Positions 18,439-28,189 are shown, counted from the first letter of the stretch. The stretch: 64,000 nucleotides of DNA from Sphingomonas sp. FARSPH (GCF_003355005.1 NZ_CP029985.1:1789001-1853000), one strand, 5' to 3'. The notes: generated from the sequence alone by a model not told the origin. Made by a program: numbers and translations.

Positions 18439-20624
18439 ACCGCGGCCAGTCAGTGTTCTTGCGCACGCAGGAACCCAGGGTAATCAAGCGCGCCGCCTGT
18501 GGCTCTGGGCTCCTGCGTCCGCAGGAGCACAAGCGGGCGGCGTTGCATGTCCTGCTCGCCACTGCCGCGCTCAGCCTCGTCGGCAGCCCGGCGCTGGCCC
18601 AAATCGACCCCAATGCCGTCGCGCAGGTTCCGACGACCGCGTTCAAGCCGGTGGCGACCGCGACCTCGCCGAATGGCCAGATCGCGGTGACGATCGCCTT
18701 CGATAACGACGGCCGCCCGACCTATGCGGTGACGCGAAAGGGCAAGCCGGTGCTCAACCCCGGCCGTCTCGGCGTCATGTTCACCGACGCGCCCAAGATC
18801 GAGCGCAACGTCGAACTGATCGGCCAGAAGACCAGCGCGTCCGACACCAGCTGGACGCAGCCATATGGCGAGTGGAAGACGATCCGCGACAATCACAGGG
18901 AACTGGCGCTCCGCTTCCGCGAGAAGACCGGGCTGAAGCGCGAAATGGACGTCACCTTCCGCCTCTTCGACGATGGTATCGGCTTTCGCTATAGCTTCCC
19001 CGACCAGCCCAACCTGCACGAGGCGAACATTGCCGACGAACTGACCGAATTCGCCTTCGCGCAGGGCGGCACGGCGTGGTGGAAGCCGGCATACCAGTGG
19101 AACCGCGAGGAATATCTCTACAACAAGACCCCGCTCGATGCGGTCGGCACCGCGCAGACGGTGATGACGGTGAAGCTGGCGGACGGCACGCACGCCGCGC
19201 TGCACGAGGCGGCACTGGTCGATTATGCCGCGATGAACCTCGCACGCAGCGAGGGCAACACCTTCAAGGCGTCGCTGACGCCTGGTGCGGGCGCGCCCAA
19301 GGTACGGCGCACGGCGCCCTTCGCCTCGCCGTGGCGCACCGTCATCCTGTCGGACGACGCGGCGGGGCTATACATGAGCCATCTGGAGCTCAACCTAAAC
19401 GAGCCCAACAAGCTGGGCGACGTCAGCTGGGTGAAGCCCGCCAAGTTCGTCGGCGTGTGGTGGAAGATGATCAAGGGCGAGTGGACCTGGGCGACCGGGC
19501 CGCAGCACGGCGCCACCACCGCCAACGTCAAGACGTACATCGACTTCGCCGCCGCTAACAAGATTCCCGGCGTGCTCGTCGAGGGGTGGAACGTCGGCTG
19601 GGACGGCGACTGGTTCGGCAATGGCAACGCCATGCAGTTCGACACGCCGACGCCCGACTTCGACGCCGCCGAACTCGCCCGCTATGCCAAGGCGAAGGGC
19701 GTGCACCTCGTCGGGCATAACGAGACGGGCGGATCGGCCAGCCATTACGACGCGCAGCTCGACCGCGCCTTCGCCTATGCGCGCGACCATGGCATCCCCG
19801 TCGTCAAGACTGGCTATGTCACCGACGCGGGCCAGATCGAGCGCGTCGATGCCGACGGCACGAAGGCGCGCGAGTGGCACGAGGGCCAGTGGATGGTGAA
19901 CCACTATCTGCGCGTCGTTGAGACCGCCGCGAAGTACAAGGTCGCGATCGACAGCCACGAACCCGTCAAGGACACCGGGCTGCGCCGCACCTATCCCAAC
20001 TGGATGGCGCGCGAGGGTGGGCGCGGCATGGAATACAACGCCTGGCCCGGCAAGAACCCGCCCAACCACGAAGCCAACATGTTCTTCACGCAATGGCTGG
20101 GCGGCCCGATGGACTTCACGCCCGGCGTGCTCAGCCTGACGGGGCAGGGCGGCAGCGCGCTGATGTCGACCGAGGCGAAGCAGCTGGCGCTCTACGTCGT
20201 CATCTATTCGCCGGTGCAGATGGCCGCCGATACGCCCGAAAACTATGCGCAGCATATGAACGCGTTCAAGTTCATCCGTGACGTGCCGGTCGACTGGTCG
20301 GACACGCGTGTGCTGAACGGCGAGGTCGGTGATTACGTTACCGTCGCGCGCAAGGACAGCGCGAGCAACGACTGGTATCTGGGGTCGATCACCAACGAGG
20401 CGGGCCGCACGCTCACCGTCCCCCTCGACTTCCTCGACGGCGGTAAGCGCTACACCGCGGAAATCTATCGCGACGGCGACGGCGCGGATTACCGCACTGA
20501 CGCACGCCACGCGATCGCGATCGAGACGCGCCAGGTGAAGAGGGGCGACACGCTGACGCTCAACCTCGCGCCGGGCGGCGGCCAGGCGATCCGCTTCGTC
20601 GCCGCGGGCAAAGGGCGGCGTTGA
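18435..20624 (+). CDS. GH97 alpha-glucosidase (SusB-like) with REP-derived N-terminal extension
   Basis: This 729-residue enzyme has a GH97 N-terminal beta-sandwich (SPNGQIAVTIAFDNDGRPTY), a TIM barrel and a C-terminal domain. Motifs include VEGWNVGWDGDW, GHNETGGS (E430), SHEPVKDTG (E509) and AREGGRGMEYN (E527), as in inverting, calcium-dependent GH97 alpha-glucosidases; a retaining galactosidase-type arrangement is not suggested. The ATG overlaps the preceding stop. Unusually, residues 7-32 are encoded by a dyad repeat lying between the ATG and a normal signal peptide (KRAALHVLLATAALSLVGSPALAQ). The extension is in frame, so the protein may still be exported, or translation may start at a later GTG. 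The enzyme probably trims maltodextrins in the periplasm. Confidence 0.88.
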   Translation: MNRGQSVFLRTQEPRVIKRAACGSGLLRPQEHKRAALHVLLATAALSLVGSPALAQIDPNAVAQVPTTAFKPVATATSPNGQIAVTIAFDNDGRPTYAVTRKGKPVLNPGRLGVMFTDAPKIERNVELIGQKTSASDTSWTQPYGEWKTIRDNHRELALRFREKTGLKREMDVTFRLFDDGIGFRYSFPDQPNLHEANIADELTEFAFAQGGTAWWKPAYQWNREEYLYNKTPLDAVGTAQTVMTVKLADGTHAALHEAALVDYAAMNLARSEGNTFKASLTPGAGAPKVRRTAPFASPWRTVILSDDAAGLYMSHLELNLNEPNKLGDVSWVKPAKFVGVWWKMIKGEWTWATGPQHGATTANVKTYIDFAAANKIPGVLVEGWNVGWDGDWFGNGNAMQFDTPTPDFDAAELARYAKAKGVHLVGHNETGGSASHYDAQLDRAFAYARDHGIPVVKTGYVTDAGQIERVDADGTKAREWHEGQWMVNHYLRVVETAAKYKVAIDSHEPVKDTGLRRTYPNWMAREGGRGMEYNAWPGKNPPNHEANMFFTQWLGGPMDFTPGVLSLTGQGGSALMSTEAKQLALYVVIYSPVQMAADTPENYAQHMNAFKFIRDVPVDWSDTRVLNGEVGDYVTVARKDSASNDWYLGSITNEAGRTLTVPLDFLDGGKRYTAEIYRDGDGADYRTDARHAIAIETRQVKRGDTLTLNLAPGGGQAIRFVAAGKGRR
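18453..18530. repeat. REP-like dyad repeat embedded in the GH97 coding sequence
   Basis: Arms of about 26 bases, starting GTGTTCTTGCGCACGCAGGA and, in complement from the right end, GTGCTCCTGCGGACGCAGGA, match at 22 of 26 positions. The element is 78 bases long, a multiple of three, and is read through in frame as SVFLRTQEPRV... to ...GLLRPQEH in the GH97 leader. Confidence 0.75.
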
Positions 20625-20635
20625 GGCCAGCCTCT

Positions 20636-20728
20636 CTTCGTCACCCCGACCTCCAGCCGGGGTCCCGCCTCTTGCTTCGCCGGGTGGCAGAAGCAGCGGG
20701 ACCCCGGGTCAAGCTCGGGGTGACGAAG
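20636..20728. repeat. REP-like dyad repeat
   Basis: CTTCGTCACCCCGACCTCCA at the left is matched by CTTCGTCACCCCGAGCTTGA read in complement from the right end; inner arms GGGGTCCCGC and GCGGGACCCC also pair. It follows the GH97 stop by 12 bases and could form a strong RNA hairpin that ends or stabilises the upstream transcript. Confidence 0.7.
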
Positions 20729-20750
20729 GTGTTCGCTTGTCTCCCCACGC

Positions 20751-20846
20751 CGTCATCCCCGCGGAGGCGGGGATCCAGACGCGCGGAGCTCGCGGGAGGA
20801 ATCGCGACGGCAGCGTCTCTGGATTCCCGCCTTCCCGGGAATGACG
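20751..20846. repeat. REP-like dyad repeat, second family
   Basis: CGTCATCCCCGCGGAGGCGG at the left is matched by CGTCATTCCCGGGAAGGCGG read in complement from the right end, with GGATCCAGACGC against GAATCCAGAGACGC further in. It ends 13 bases before the start of halogenase 3. Elements of this sequence type are common between genes in sphingomonads. Confidence 0.75.
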
Positions 20847-20859
20847 AGCGGGTGCGGAT

Positions 20860-22344
20860 ATGACCCCATGCGGCCCCAGCATCGCCATCGTCGGCGGCGG
20901 AACCGCCGGCTGGATGGCGGCATGCCTGATGGCCAAGGCCTGGCCCGACGCGGCGATCACGCTCGTCGAATCCCCTGATGTCGGCATCGTCGGCGTCGGC
21001 GAAGGATCGACGCCGCAGATGAAGGCGCTGTTCGATGGCCTGGGTATCGCCGAAAGCGCGTGGATGCCGACCGCCGATGCAACGTACAAGGTCGGGATCG
21101 CTTTCCGCAGCTGGGGCGGGGCAGGTTCCTCTTACTTCCACCCCTTCGCCGGCGCGGTCGATCTCCACACCCAGCCCGCGTTTCACGCGAGTGCCCACGC
21201 TCGCCGCACCGGCGCCGACGTGGCTGCGCATCCCGACCGGTTCTTCCTCAACAGCCGTCTCGCCGCCGCGCGCCGCGCGCCGGTCGCGCCCGCCCATTTC
21301 CCCTTTCCGGTCGGTTACGGCTATCATTTCGACGCGCACAAGGTCGGGGAGGTGCTGCGGGCCGAGGCGCTGCGCCGCGGCGTTGGCCACGTCCGCGCGC
21401 ACGTCACCGACGTGCCGCTGACCGAGACGGGCGACATCGCTGGCCTGACCCTGGCCGATCGCGACCCGATCGCCGCCGAGCTGTTCGTCGATGCCAGCGG
21501 CTTTGGCGGCCTGCTCGTGCAGCAGGCGTTACGCGTGCCGTTCCGGCCGTTCGCGGACAACCTGTTCAACGATCGCGCCGTCGTGATGCCGACGCCGCGG
21601 GGCCCCGACCTGGATGCGCATACCACCGCCACCGCGTTGTCCGCGGGCTGGGCGTGGGCCATCCCGCTGACGACGCGCACGGGCAACGGCTATGTCTTTT
21701 CGTCCGCCCATCTTTCGCCCGATGCCGCGGAGACGGAACTGCGCCGCCACCTTGGCCTCATCGACAGCGACGTCGCCGCGCGGCATCTGACGATGAAGGT
21801 CGGCCGCGTCGAACGCAGCTGGGCGGCGAACTGCCTCGCCATCGGCCTGGCGCAGGGATTCATCGAGCCGCTGGAGGCGACCGCGCTCCATATCGTGCAG
21901 GCGACGGTGGAAGGCTTCATCCAGGCCTATGACGCGGGCGGCCGTTCCCCGCGCGAACGCGACGGCTTCAACGCGCGCATCGCCCGCCGCTACGAAGGCA
22001 TTCGCGATTACATCGTAGCGCATTACCGCCTCAACCGTCGCACGGACACGCCCTATTGGCGCGACGCGGCGGCGGTCGAGCATCTGTCCGACGACCTCAA
22101 GGCGATCATGACCGCGTGGTTCACCGGCCGCGACGTCGCGGCGGTGATCGAGGGCCGCGACCTTCGCGGCTATTACGCCCCGATGTCGTGGGAAGTGCTG
22201 CTCTCCGGCTACGGCACCTTTCCGCCGGCGGACCGGCTGCGCGCCGTGTCGCCTGTCGCCGACCTCGCCGGCATCGACGCGTTGCTCGACGGCTGCCTAC
22301 TCAATTTTCCGCCGCACGCAGCGGCCCTGAAGGATCCCGCATGA
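20860..22344 (+). CDS. Tryptophan halogenase family flavoprotein (copy 3)
   Basis: The product is 494 residues and more distant from copies 1 and 2. It has GGGTAGWMAACLMAKAWP at the N-terminus, VGVGEGSTPQMKAL, the lysine in ATYKVGIAF (K77) and WxWxIP as WAWAIP at residues 264-269. Near the C-terminus it has GLAQGFIEPLEATALH where copies 1 and 2 have GLAxGFLEPLESTSIH. The motifs are intact, so catalysis is plausible. It lies between GH97 and the sugar permease and overlaps the permease start (ATGA), so it is co-translated with sugar transport. The substrate is unknown. The presence of two dyad repeats just upstream may separate its expression from that of the GH97 gene. Confidence 0.87.
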   Translation: MTPCGPSIAIVGGGTAGWMAACLMAKAWPDAAITLVESPDVGIVGVGEGSTPQMKALFDGLGIAESAWMPTADATYKVGIAFRSWGGAGSSYFHPFAGAVDLHTQPAFHASAHARRTGADVAAHPDRFFLNSRLAAARRAPVAPAHFPFPVGYGYHFDAHKVGEVLRAEALRRGVGHVRAHVTDVPLTETGDIAGLTLADRDPIAAELFVDASGFGGLLVQQALRVPFRPFADNLFNDRAVVMPTPRGPDLDAHTTATALSAGWAWAIPLTTRTGNGYVFSSAHLSPDAAETELRRHLGLIDSDVAARHLTMKVGRVERSWAANCLAIGLAQGFIEPLEATALHIVQATVEGFIQAYDAGGRSPRERDGFNARIARRYEGIRDYIVAHYRLNRRTDTPYWRDAAAVEHLSDDLKAIMTAWFTGRDVAAVIEGRDLRGYYAPMSWEVLLSGYGTFPPADRLRAVSPVADLAGIDALLDGCLLNFPPHAAALKDPA

Positions 22345-23849
22345 CCGCAATGCTCGCCCGTCGTCCGCGCCAGAGCTGGGCGGGGTTGTGGAACATCTCG
22401 TTCGGCTTCTTCGGCATCCAGATCGGCTTCGCGCTGCAGAATGCCAACATGAGCCGCATCTTCCAGTCGCTCGGTACCAGCCTGGACGATCTGCCCGCTT
22501 TATGGATCGCCGCGCCGCTGACCGGGCTGCTGGTCCAGCCGATCATCGGCCATCTGAGCGACCGCACGTGGCTCGGCCGGCTCGGCCGACGGCGGCCCTA
22601 TTTCCTCGCTGGCGCGCTGCTCGCGGGCTTCGCGCTGTTCGTCATGCCCGAAAGCCCGGCATTGCTCGTCGCCGCGCTGATGCTGTGGGTGCTAGACGCC
22701 TCGCTCAACATCTCGATGGAGCCGTTCCGCGCGTTCGTCGGCGACATGCTCGACCGCGACCAGCATGCCGCGGGCTATGCGGTGCAGACCGCGTTCATCG
22801 GCGCAGGCGCGGTGTTTGGGTCGATCTTTCCCTGGCTGCTCGAACATCTCGGCGTGTCGAACCAGGCGGCGGCGGGCGGGATCCCCGACACGGTGCGTTT
22901 CGCCTTCTGGTTTGGCGGCGCGGCGTTGGTCGGCGCAGTGCTGTGGACCGTGCTGACGACGCGCGAATATGCGCCGGACGAGATGGCGGCCTTCCATGGC
23001 GTCGCCGACCCGGAAGAGGGCGCGCATGTGCTGCGCGCCCTCGCCGCGCGCAGCTATGGCGCCAGCATCGCGTGGATCGCGGCGGGAGCGGCGGTGATCG
23101 CGGGCGTCGCGGCGCTACGCCTCGAAAAGGAGGTGTATCTGCTCGGCGCCCTGCTCGCGGCCTACGGCGTTGCCAGCCTCGTCGCGTTGGCGGGGGCGAA
23201 GCGCGGCCGCGCGCCGGGCCTGCTCGGCCATATCGTCGGCGATTTCGCGGGCATGCCCGTGTTGATGAAGCGGCTGGCGGTCGCGCAATTCTTCAGCTGG
23301 TCGGCGTTGTTCATCATGTGGATCAACACGACGCCGATCGTCGCGGGCCGGTTTTTCGGCGCACCCGATGCCACCAGTCCGCTGTATCAGGAGGGCGCGA
23401 ACTGGGTCGACGTGCTGTTCGCCGCCTATAACGGCATCGCCGCCATCGCCGCGCTGACGCTGCTGCCGCTGCTCGCGCGGCGCATCGGTCAGGCGCGGAC
23501 GCACATCGTCGGCCTGCTGTGCGGCGCGGCGGGCTTTGCGAGCTTCTTCCTGATCCGCGATCCCAAGTGGTTGCTGGCGAGCGAGATCGGCATCGGCATC
23601 GCCTGGGCCTCGATCCTCGCCATGCCTTACGCGATCCTCGCGTCCAGTCTGCCGCAGCGCAAGCTCGGCATCTACATGGGGTTGTTCAACGTCTTCGTCG
23701 TCGTGCCGCAATTGCTGGTCGCGACGGTAATGGGGTCGATCACCAAGCATTTCTTCCCTACCGAGCCGATCTGGACATTGGCCTTCGCTGCCGGGTCGCT
23801 GATCCTCGCCGCCGCGGCGATGACGCAGGTGGACGCGGCACGCGCGTAG
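22341..23849 (+). CDS. SLC45/GPH-like MFS sugar permease, probably maltose
   Basis: This 502-residue inner-membrane transporter has about 12 hydrophobic helices. Its start (WNISFGFFGIQIGFALQNAN) and the motifs LPALWIAAPLTGLLVQPIIG and GRRRPYF are those of the SLC45-like MFS permeases found in maltose and sucrose loci of Caulobacter, Xanthomonas and sphingomonads. The conserved MFS loop GHLSDRTW...GRRRP is present. It completes the alpha-glucan pathway by importing maltose or short maltodextrins for the cytoplasmic GH13 enzyme. It overlaps halogenase 3 by four bases. The specific sugar is inferred from the locus. Confidence 0.85.
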   Translation: MTAMLARRPRQSWAGLWNISFGFFGIQIGFALQNANMSRIFQSLGTSLDDLPALWIAAPLTGLLVQPIIGHLSDRTWLGRLGRRRPYFLAGALLAGFALFVMPESPALLVAALMLWVLDASLNISMEPFRAFVGDMLDRDQHAAGYAVQTAFIGAGAVFGSIFPWLLEHLGVSNQAAAGGIPDTVRFAFWFGGAALVGAVLWTVLTTREYAPDEMAAFHGVADPEEGAHVLRALAARSYGASIAWIAAGAAVIAGVAALRLEKEVYLLGALLAAYGVASLVALAGAKRGRAPGLLGHIVGDFAGMPVLMKRLAVAQFFSWSALFIMWINTTPIVAGRFFGAPDATSPLYQEGANWVDVLFAAYNGIAAIAALTLLPLLARRIGQARTHIVGLLCGAAGFASFFLIRDPKWLLASEIGIGIAWASILAMPYAILASSLPQRKLGIYMGLFNVFVVVPQLLVATVMGSITKHFFPTEPIWTLAFAAGSLILAAAAMTQVDAARA

Positions 23850-24030
23850 GCGCTGCACGCATCCTGCACGGCCTGCGCCCGGGATCGGGACGGGGCGGGC
23901 GGTACGATCTGCGCAGCGTGCGTCGACAGGGGCATGATCCGCGTCGACAGGAGCCCGCGCCTTGCCCCGATCCCATCATGCCAAGGCGCTCGCGATACAG
24001 GCCGCCGCCGTGGCTGCCGATCGCGGAAGG

Positions 24031-25266
24031 TTAAGCGGCGGGTTCGCTGCGCGGCCATGCCGTGATGCAGCCGTATGCGAAGGCCGCGATGACCAGATAA
24101 CAGACGAGCGAAAGCGAAAACGCCGCGCGCAGGCCGATCGCGTCCGCCATCCGCCCGGTCAGCACCGGCACCACCGCGCCGCCGACTACCGCCATGCACA
24201 AAGCCATCGAGGCATAGGGCGCCGCCTCCGCATCGTCGGGGAGGGAAAGGGCGAAGATCGTCGGATACATGATCGCGTTGCACAGGCCGACCGCGAGGAG
24301 CGCGGCCGCACCGATCGCGCCCGGCGTGCCGATCGCCACCGCGACGAGCAGCGCGGCGGCGATCGCGGTGCCGGCCAGCGCGCGCGACGGCGCGATGCGC
24401 GCGAAGGCGGCGGCGCCGACGAAGCGGCCGATCATTGCGCCCGCCCAATACAGGCTGACCAGCCGGCCCGCGGTGACGAGCGGCACGGCGAGAACGTCGC
24501 CGCGCACCAGGAAATTGGCGAGCAGCGATCCGATCGTCACTTCCGCGCCAACATAGGCGAACATGGCGGCACTGCCCGCGAGCAGGCGCGGATCGCGCAG
24601 TAACGCGACGACGCCCGCCAGCGGCACGCGCCGCGGCGGCGTCAGATCGTCGAGCAGGCGGCGCGCACCGAAAAAGGCGATCGCGAGCGAGGCGAGCGCC
24701 GCGGCGCTGGCGAGGAACGGCAGCGCCAGCGCGACCCAGCCCGACGGGCCCGTCGATGCGCTGCCGAGCAGAAAGGACGCGCCGAGGAGGGGGGCTAGGA
24801 CCGTGCCTAGGGAATTGAATCCCTGCACCAGAGTCAACCGGGAAACGGCGCGGGGGCCGTCCTCGACGACGACGAAAACGATGCCGCCCGCCAGTTGCAG
24901 GAAGGTCACCCCGGCGGACAATGTCAGCAGCGCGACGAGGACGAGCGGATAGCTGCCCGCTGCGGCGGCCCCGGCGAGGCCTGCGCAGCCCAATGCCATC
25001 ACCGCGAGCCCCAGCGAAAGCCCGCGCATGTAGCCGATCGCGACGATCCACGCGGTGATCGGCAGCGCGAACAGCAGATAGCTGGAATGAAAGGCGAGCT
25101 GGACCAGCGACGCCTGAAAATAGTCGAGGCCCATCAGCAGCTTCAGTCGCGGGACGAGCAGGCTGATCAGCGAGATGATGAAGCCGCCCATGAAATAATT
25201 GCCCAGCGACAGGCGGAACAGGCGGCGCGCACGGGCGGATGCGGTGGTGGCGGGATCGGACGACAC
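24031..25266 (-). CDS. MFS permease, FucP/glucose-galactose-like
   Basis: This is a 411-residue inner-membrane transporter with about 12 helices. The N-terminal LSLGNYFMGGFIISLISLLVP and FAFHSSYLLFALP-like segment (LAFHSSYLLFALPITAW) resemble the FHS family of fucose and hexose:proton symporters. The GTG at 25266 is preferred because it starts close to the first helix and has AAGG upstream; an in-frame start at 25359 would add 31 unlikely residues. It converges on the SLC45 permease and is divergent from TonB receptor 3. A monosaccharide substrate is likely; which one is not shown. Confidence 0.75.
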   Translation of the reverse strand: MSSDPATTASARARRLFRLSLGNYFMGGFIISLISLLVPRLKLLMGLDYFQASLVQLAFHSSYLLFALPITAWIVAIGYMRGLSLGLAVMALGCAGLAGAAAAGSYPLVLVALLTLSAGVTFLQLAGGIVFVVVEDGPRAVSRLTLVQGFNSLGTVLAPLLGASFLLGSASTGPSGWVALALPFLASAAALASLAIAFFGARRLLDDLTPPRRVPLAGVVALLRDPRLLAGSAAMFAYVGAEVTIGSLLANFLVRGDVLAVPLVTAGRLVSLYWAGAMIGRFVGAAAFARIAPSRALAGTAIAAALLVAVAIGTPGAIGAAALLAVGLCNAIMYPTIFALSLPDDAEAAPYASMALCMAVVGGAVVPVLTGRMADAIGLRAAFSLSLVCYLVIAAFAYGCITAWPRSEPAA

Positions 25267-25551
25267 GCGGGCGACCTTATCGAGACGGAGCCGGCGGGCA
25301 ACGTCACTGCCCGCGACAAGCGCGCACAACTGTGGCTTTGCCGCACCACCGGCGGACAAAAAGCATGCCGGTGGCCAGGACGCGATCCGGCTGACGTTAC
25401 GGAAAGCGGCGCCATCAGCGCTACTCGGCGCTTCTATGAGATCAACGTGAAATTACCGCGATCTGTGCGTCACCGATCTGTCATTGGTCCGTCCCGACTC
25501 AGTCATAAGGCGCCCCTCGAAGCCGATCCGGTCTGCAAAGGGGAATTCAAC

Positions 25552-28164
25552 GTGATCTCGAACCATTCGCGCCTGCTCGCGGGTGCCGCGCTGCTCGCCA
25601 TCTCTGGCGTCGCGCACGCGGAAACCAAGCCGGCGGCGACCGCGCCCGTCGCGCCGGCAGCGGCGCAGGACACGGCGGCCGCCGCGGCGACCCAGCCCGA
25701 CGACACCAACAGCGGTTCGCAGCTTGGCGACATCGTCGTCACCGCGACGCGTCGCGAGACCAACCTGCAGAAGACGCCGATCTCGATCAGCGTGCTGAAC
25801 ACGCAAGGGCTGCAGGACCGTCACGTCCTCAGCCTGTTCAACCTTGCCGACGGCACGATCCCGTCGCTGCGCGTCGCGACGTTCGAGGCGCGCCAGTCGG
25901 CGCTGACCATCGGCATCCGCGGCATCGTGCCGTACGACCAGAACCAGACCGCGCGCGACGGCGGCGTCGGCGTCTACATCGACGGGGTCGCGCTGGGTAA
26001 GACGCAGGGGCTCAACGCCGCGCTGTTCGACATCGAGCGGATCGAAGTGCTGAAGGGTCCGCAGGGCACGCTGTTCGGTCGCAACACCGAAGGCGGCGCG
26101 CTGTCGCTCGTCTCGCGCGCGCCGACCGGCGTGTTCGGCGGCCGCATGACCGCAGGCGTCGGCAATTACGGCAGCCGCAACGCCGATGTGCACGTCGACC
26201 TGCCCGAATATTACAACATCTCGCTGAAGCTGGACGGCGTGTACCAGCACCAGGACCCGACCGTGAAGAACCCGCTGACGGGGTCGACCGGCTGGAACTA
26301 TTACGACCGCAAGGGCGGCCGGATCGCGGCGCGCTGGAAGCCGGTCGACGGCTTCACCGCCGACTTCGCCTATGATTATGCGAAGGACGACAACACGCCG
26401 CAGTACAGCCAGCTCGTCAACTACAACCCCAACGGCTATACCGTCGGCGCGTTCAACGGCACGACGTTGGTCCTGCCGGGCACCAACACCGCCTGCGGTG
26501 GCACGATCACCGCGGCGCAGGCCGCCGCCGGTCGCCCGATCTGCATCGCGCCCAAGGCGCCGCTGGTCGGCGTGCATCCCGATCGCCAGAAGGTCGCCGA
26601 CGTCGGCGTGCCGCAGCAGCCCAGCGTCGACATCACGCACGGCTTTTCGTCGAACCTGAAGTATGCGCTGTCGCCGTCCGTCGAGCTGCGCTCGATCACC
26701 GCGTGGCGCGGCGTCGGCACCGACCAGTGGGACAATTCGGGCGGTCCGGAGCGCAGCAGCTTCGCGCCGAACTCGAACTTCAGCCGCTACAGCCTGTCGT
26801 TCCTGCACCAGCACCAGTTCAGCCAGGAATTCCAGGCGGTGGGCAGCATTCCGCAGCTCGATTACGTCGTCGGCGCCTATTATTTCACCGAACACGCGAC
26901 CGAATATGCCGCGACGCCGCTCAGCAACCTGTGGAACGCGGACGGCACGGCGTACACCATCCGCAGCCCGATCCCGGGTAATGCCAATCCGATCACCAGC
27001 GCCAACTCGGGCTATCAGCAGTACGATCCGTCGTGCAACAACACGCTGGCGACGACGGTGCCGCAGTTCGCCAACAGTTGCCAGTTCATCACCCGCGCCA
27101 GCCAGGCGAGCGACCACAATTACTCGCTGTTCGGCAACCTGACGTTCACGCCCGCCGCGCTCGGCGACGTGCTGCACGTCACGCTGGGCGGCCGCTGGAC
27201 CAAGGACAAGCGTCACGGCACGCTCTACGTCGTCAACAACCGCGCGGACCTGGTCACCGCGGGCACGGTGTCGCCGTTCTCGTTCCGCAACAGCATCAGC
27301 CGCTTCGACCCGATGATCAACGTCTCCTACGACGCGTCGTCGGACATCCATCTGTACGCCAAATATGCGACCGGCTTCCGCGCCGGCGGCGCGAACGACC
27401 GTTCGCTCCAGTTCAATGCCTTCGGCCCCGAGTCGGTGAAGTCGTACGAAATCGGTTCGAAGATGGAGTTCTGGGACCGCAAGGCGCGCCTGAACCTTGC
27501 CGGCTACATCATGGACCGCAGCAACACGCAGTTCGACTTCGACTATTTCGACACCAACGGGTCGAGCCCGACCAACGGCAGCCACATCGAACAGACGATC
27601 AACGCCGGCAAGAGCAAGATCCGCGGCGTCGAGGCGGACCTGACCGTCGCACCGGTCGAGGGCCTGACGCTGACCGGTTCGTATGCCTACACCTACTGGA
27701 AGGCGCCGTCGGCCGTGAACCCGCTGACCCCGGGCGCGCCGCCGCAGCAGCTGTACATCGTCTATACGCCGCGCAACGCGGCGTCGGGCGCGATCGACTA
27801 TAACGTGCCGATCGGCAACGGCGATGCGACGGTGCGCTTCCACCTCGACGGCAATTACGCGAGCAGCCAGTACAGCTTCCAGCTCGAGCCGACGAAGACG
27901 GACGCCAGCTTCGTCATGAACGGCCGCGTCGCGCTTGCCGACATCGCGGTGTCGGATCACAACAAGGTGACGTTCGCCTTCTGGGTGCGCAACCTGCTCG
28001 ACACGACGTACATCTATCGCCGCTCGGCCGCGAACTCGTCGCCGGTGTTCAACTATGCCTCCAACGGCCAGCTGATCTCGACCAGCTACGGTGGCATCCT
28101 GGGCGATTACGCCAACTTCAACCCGCCGCGGACCTGGGGTGTGGAAGCGACCGTCAAGTTCTGA
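25552..28164 (+). CDS. TonB-dependent receptor 3
   Basis: This 870-residue outer-membrane receptor starts at a GTG with AAGGGG 8 bases upstream; the longer open frame lacks a signal peptide. The signal peptide ends GVAHAET, then a linker and the TonB box DIVVTATRRETNLQKTPI. The plug has TIGIRGIVPYDQNQ and GVYIDGVALGKTQGLN, then VLKGPQGTLFGRNTEGGALS, the standard form of the large sphingomonad receptor group often called catecholate/vitamin-like. The barrel ends GVEATVKF. The ligand is not known. It is divergent from a FucP-like permease, so a monosaccharide or short glycan is possible, and it is followed by a bidirectional hairpin. Confidence 0.85.
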   Translation: MISNHSRLLAGAALLAISGVAHAETKPAATAPVAPAAAQDTAAAAATQPDDTNSGSQLGDIVVTATRRETNLQKTPISISVLNTQGLQDRHVLSLFNLADGTIPSLRVATFEARQSALTIGIRGIVPYDQNQTARDGGVGVYIDGVALGKTQGLNAALFDIERIEVLKGPQGTLFGRNTEGGALSLVSRAPTGVFGGRMTAGVGNYGSRNADVHVDLPEYYNISLKLDGVYQHQDPTVKNPLTGSTGWNYYDRKGGRIAARWKPVDGFTADFAYDYAKDDNTPQYSQLVNYNPNGYTVGAFNGTTLVLPGTNTACGGTITAAQAAAGRPICIAPKAPLVGVHPDRQKVADVGVPQQPSVDITHGFSSNLKYALSPSVELRSITAWRGVGTDQWDNSGGPERSSFAPNSNFSRYSLSFLHQHQFSQEFQAVGSIPQLDYVVGAYYFTEHATEYAATPLSNLWNADGTAYTIRSPIPGNANPITSANSGYQQYDPSCNNTLATTVPQFANSCQFITRASQASDHNYSLFGNLTFTPAALGDVLHVTLGGRWTKDKRHGTLYVVNNRADLVTAGTVSPFSFRNSISRFDPMINVSYDASSDIHLYAKYATGFRAGGANDRSLQFNAFGPESVKSYEIGSKMEFWDRKARLNLAGYIMDRSNTQFDFDYFDTNGSSPTNGSHIEQTINAGKSKIRGVEADLTVAPVEGLTLTGSYAYTYWKAPSAVNPLTPGAPPQQLYIVYTPRNAASGAIDYNVPIGNGDATVRFHLDGNYASSQYSFQLEPTKTDASFVMNGRVALADIAVSDHNKVTFAFWVRNLLDTTYIYRRSAANSSPVFNYASNGQLISTSYGGILGDYANFNPPRTWGVEATVKF

Positions 28165-28189
28165 TCTCTCGGCTTCGGCCGAACATTCG

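Noticed and set aside
248..22344. A halogenated natural-product biosynthetic cluster
   Set aside because: No peptide synthetase, polyketide synthase, tailoring or resistance genes accompany the halogenases; the neighbours are sugar-use genes.
23850..24030. Direct repeat GCGTCGACAGG at about 23920 and 23940 between two convergent permeases
   Set aside because: It is two short copies only, with no dyad, open frame or T-run; no function can be supported.
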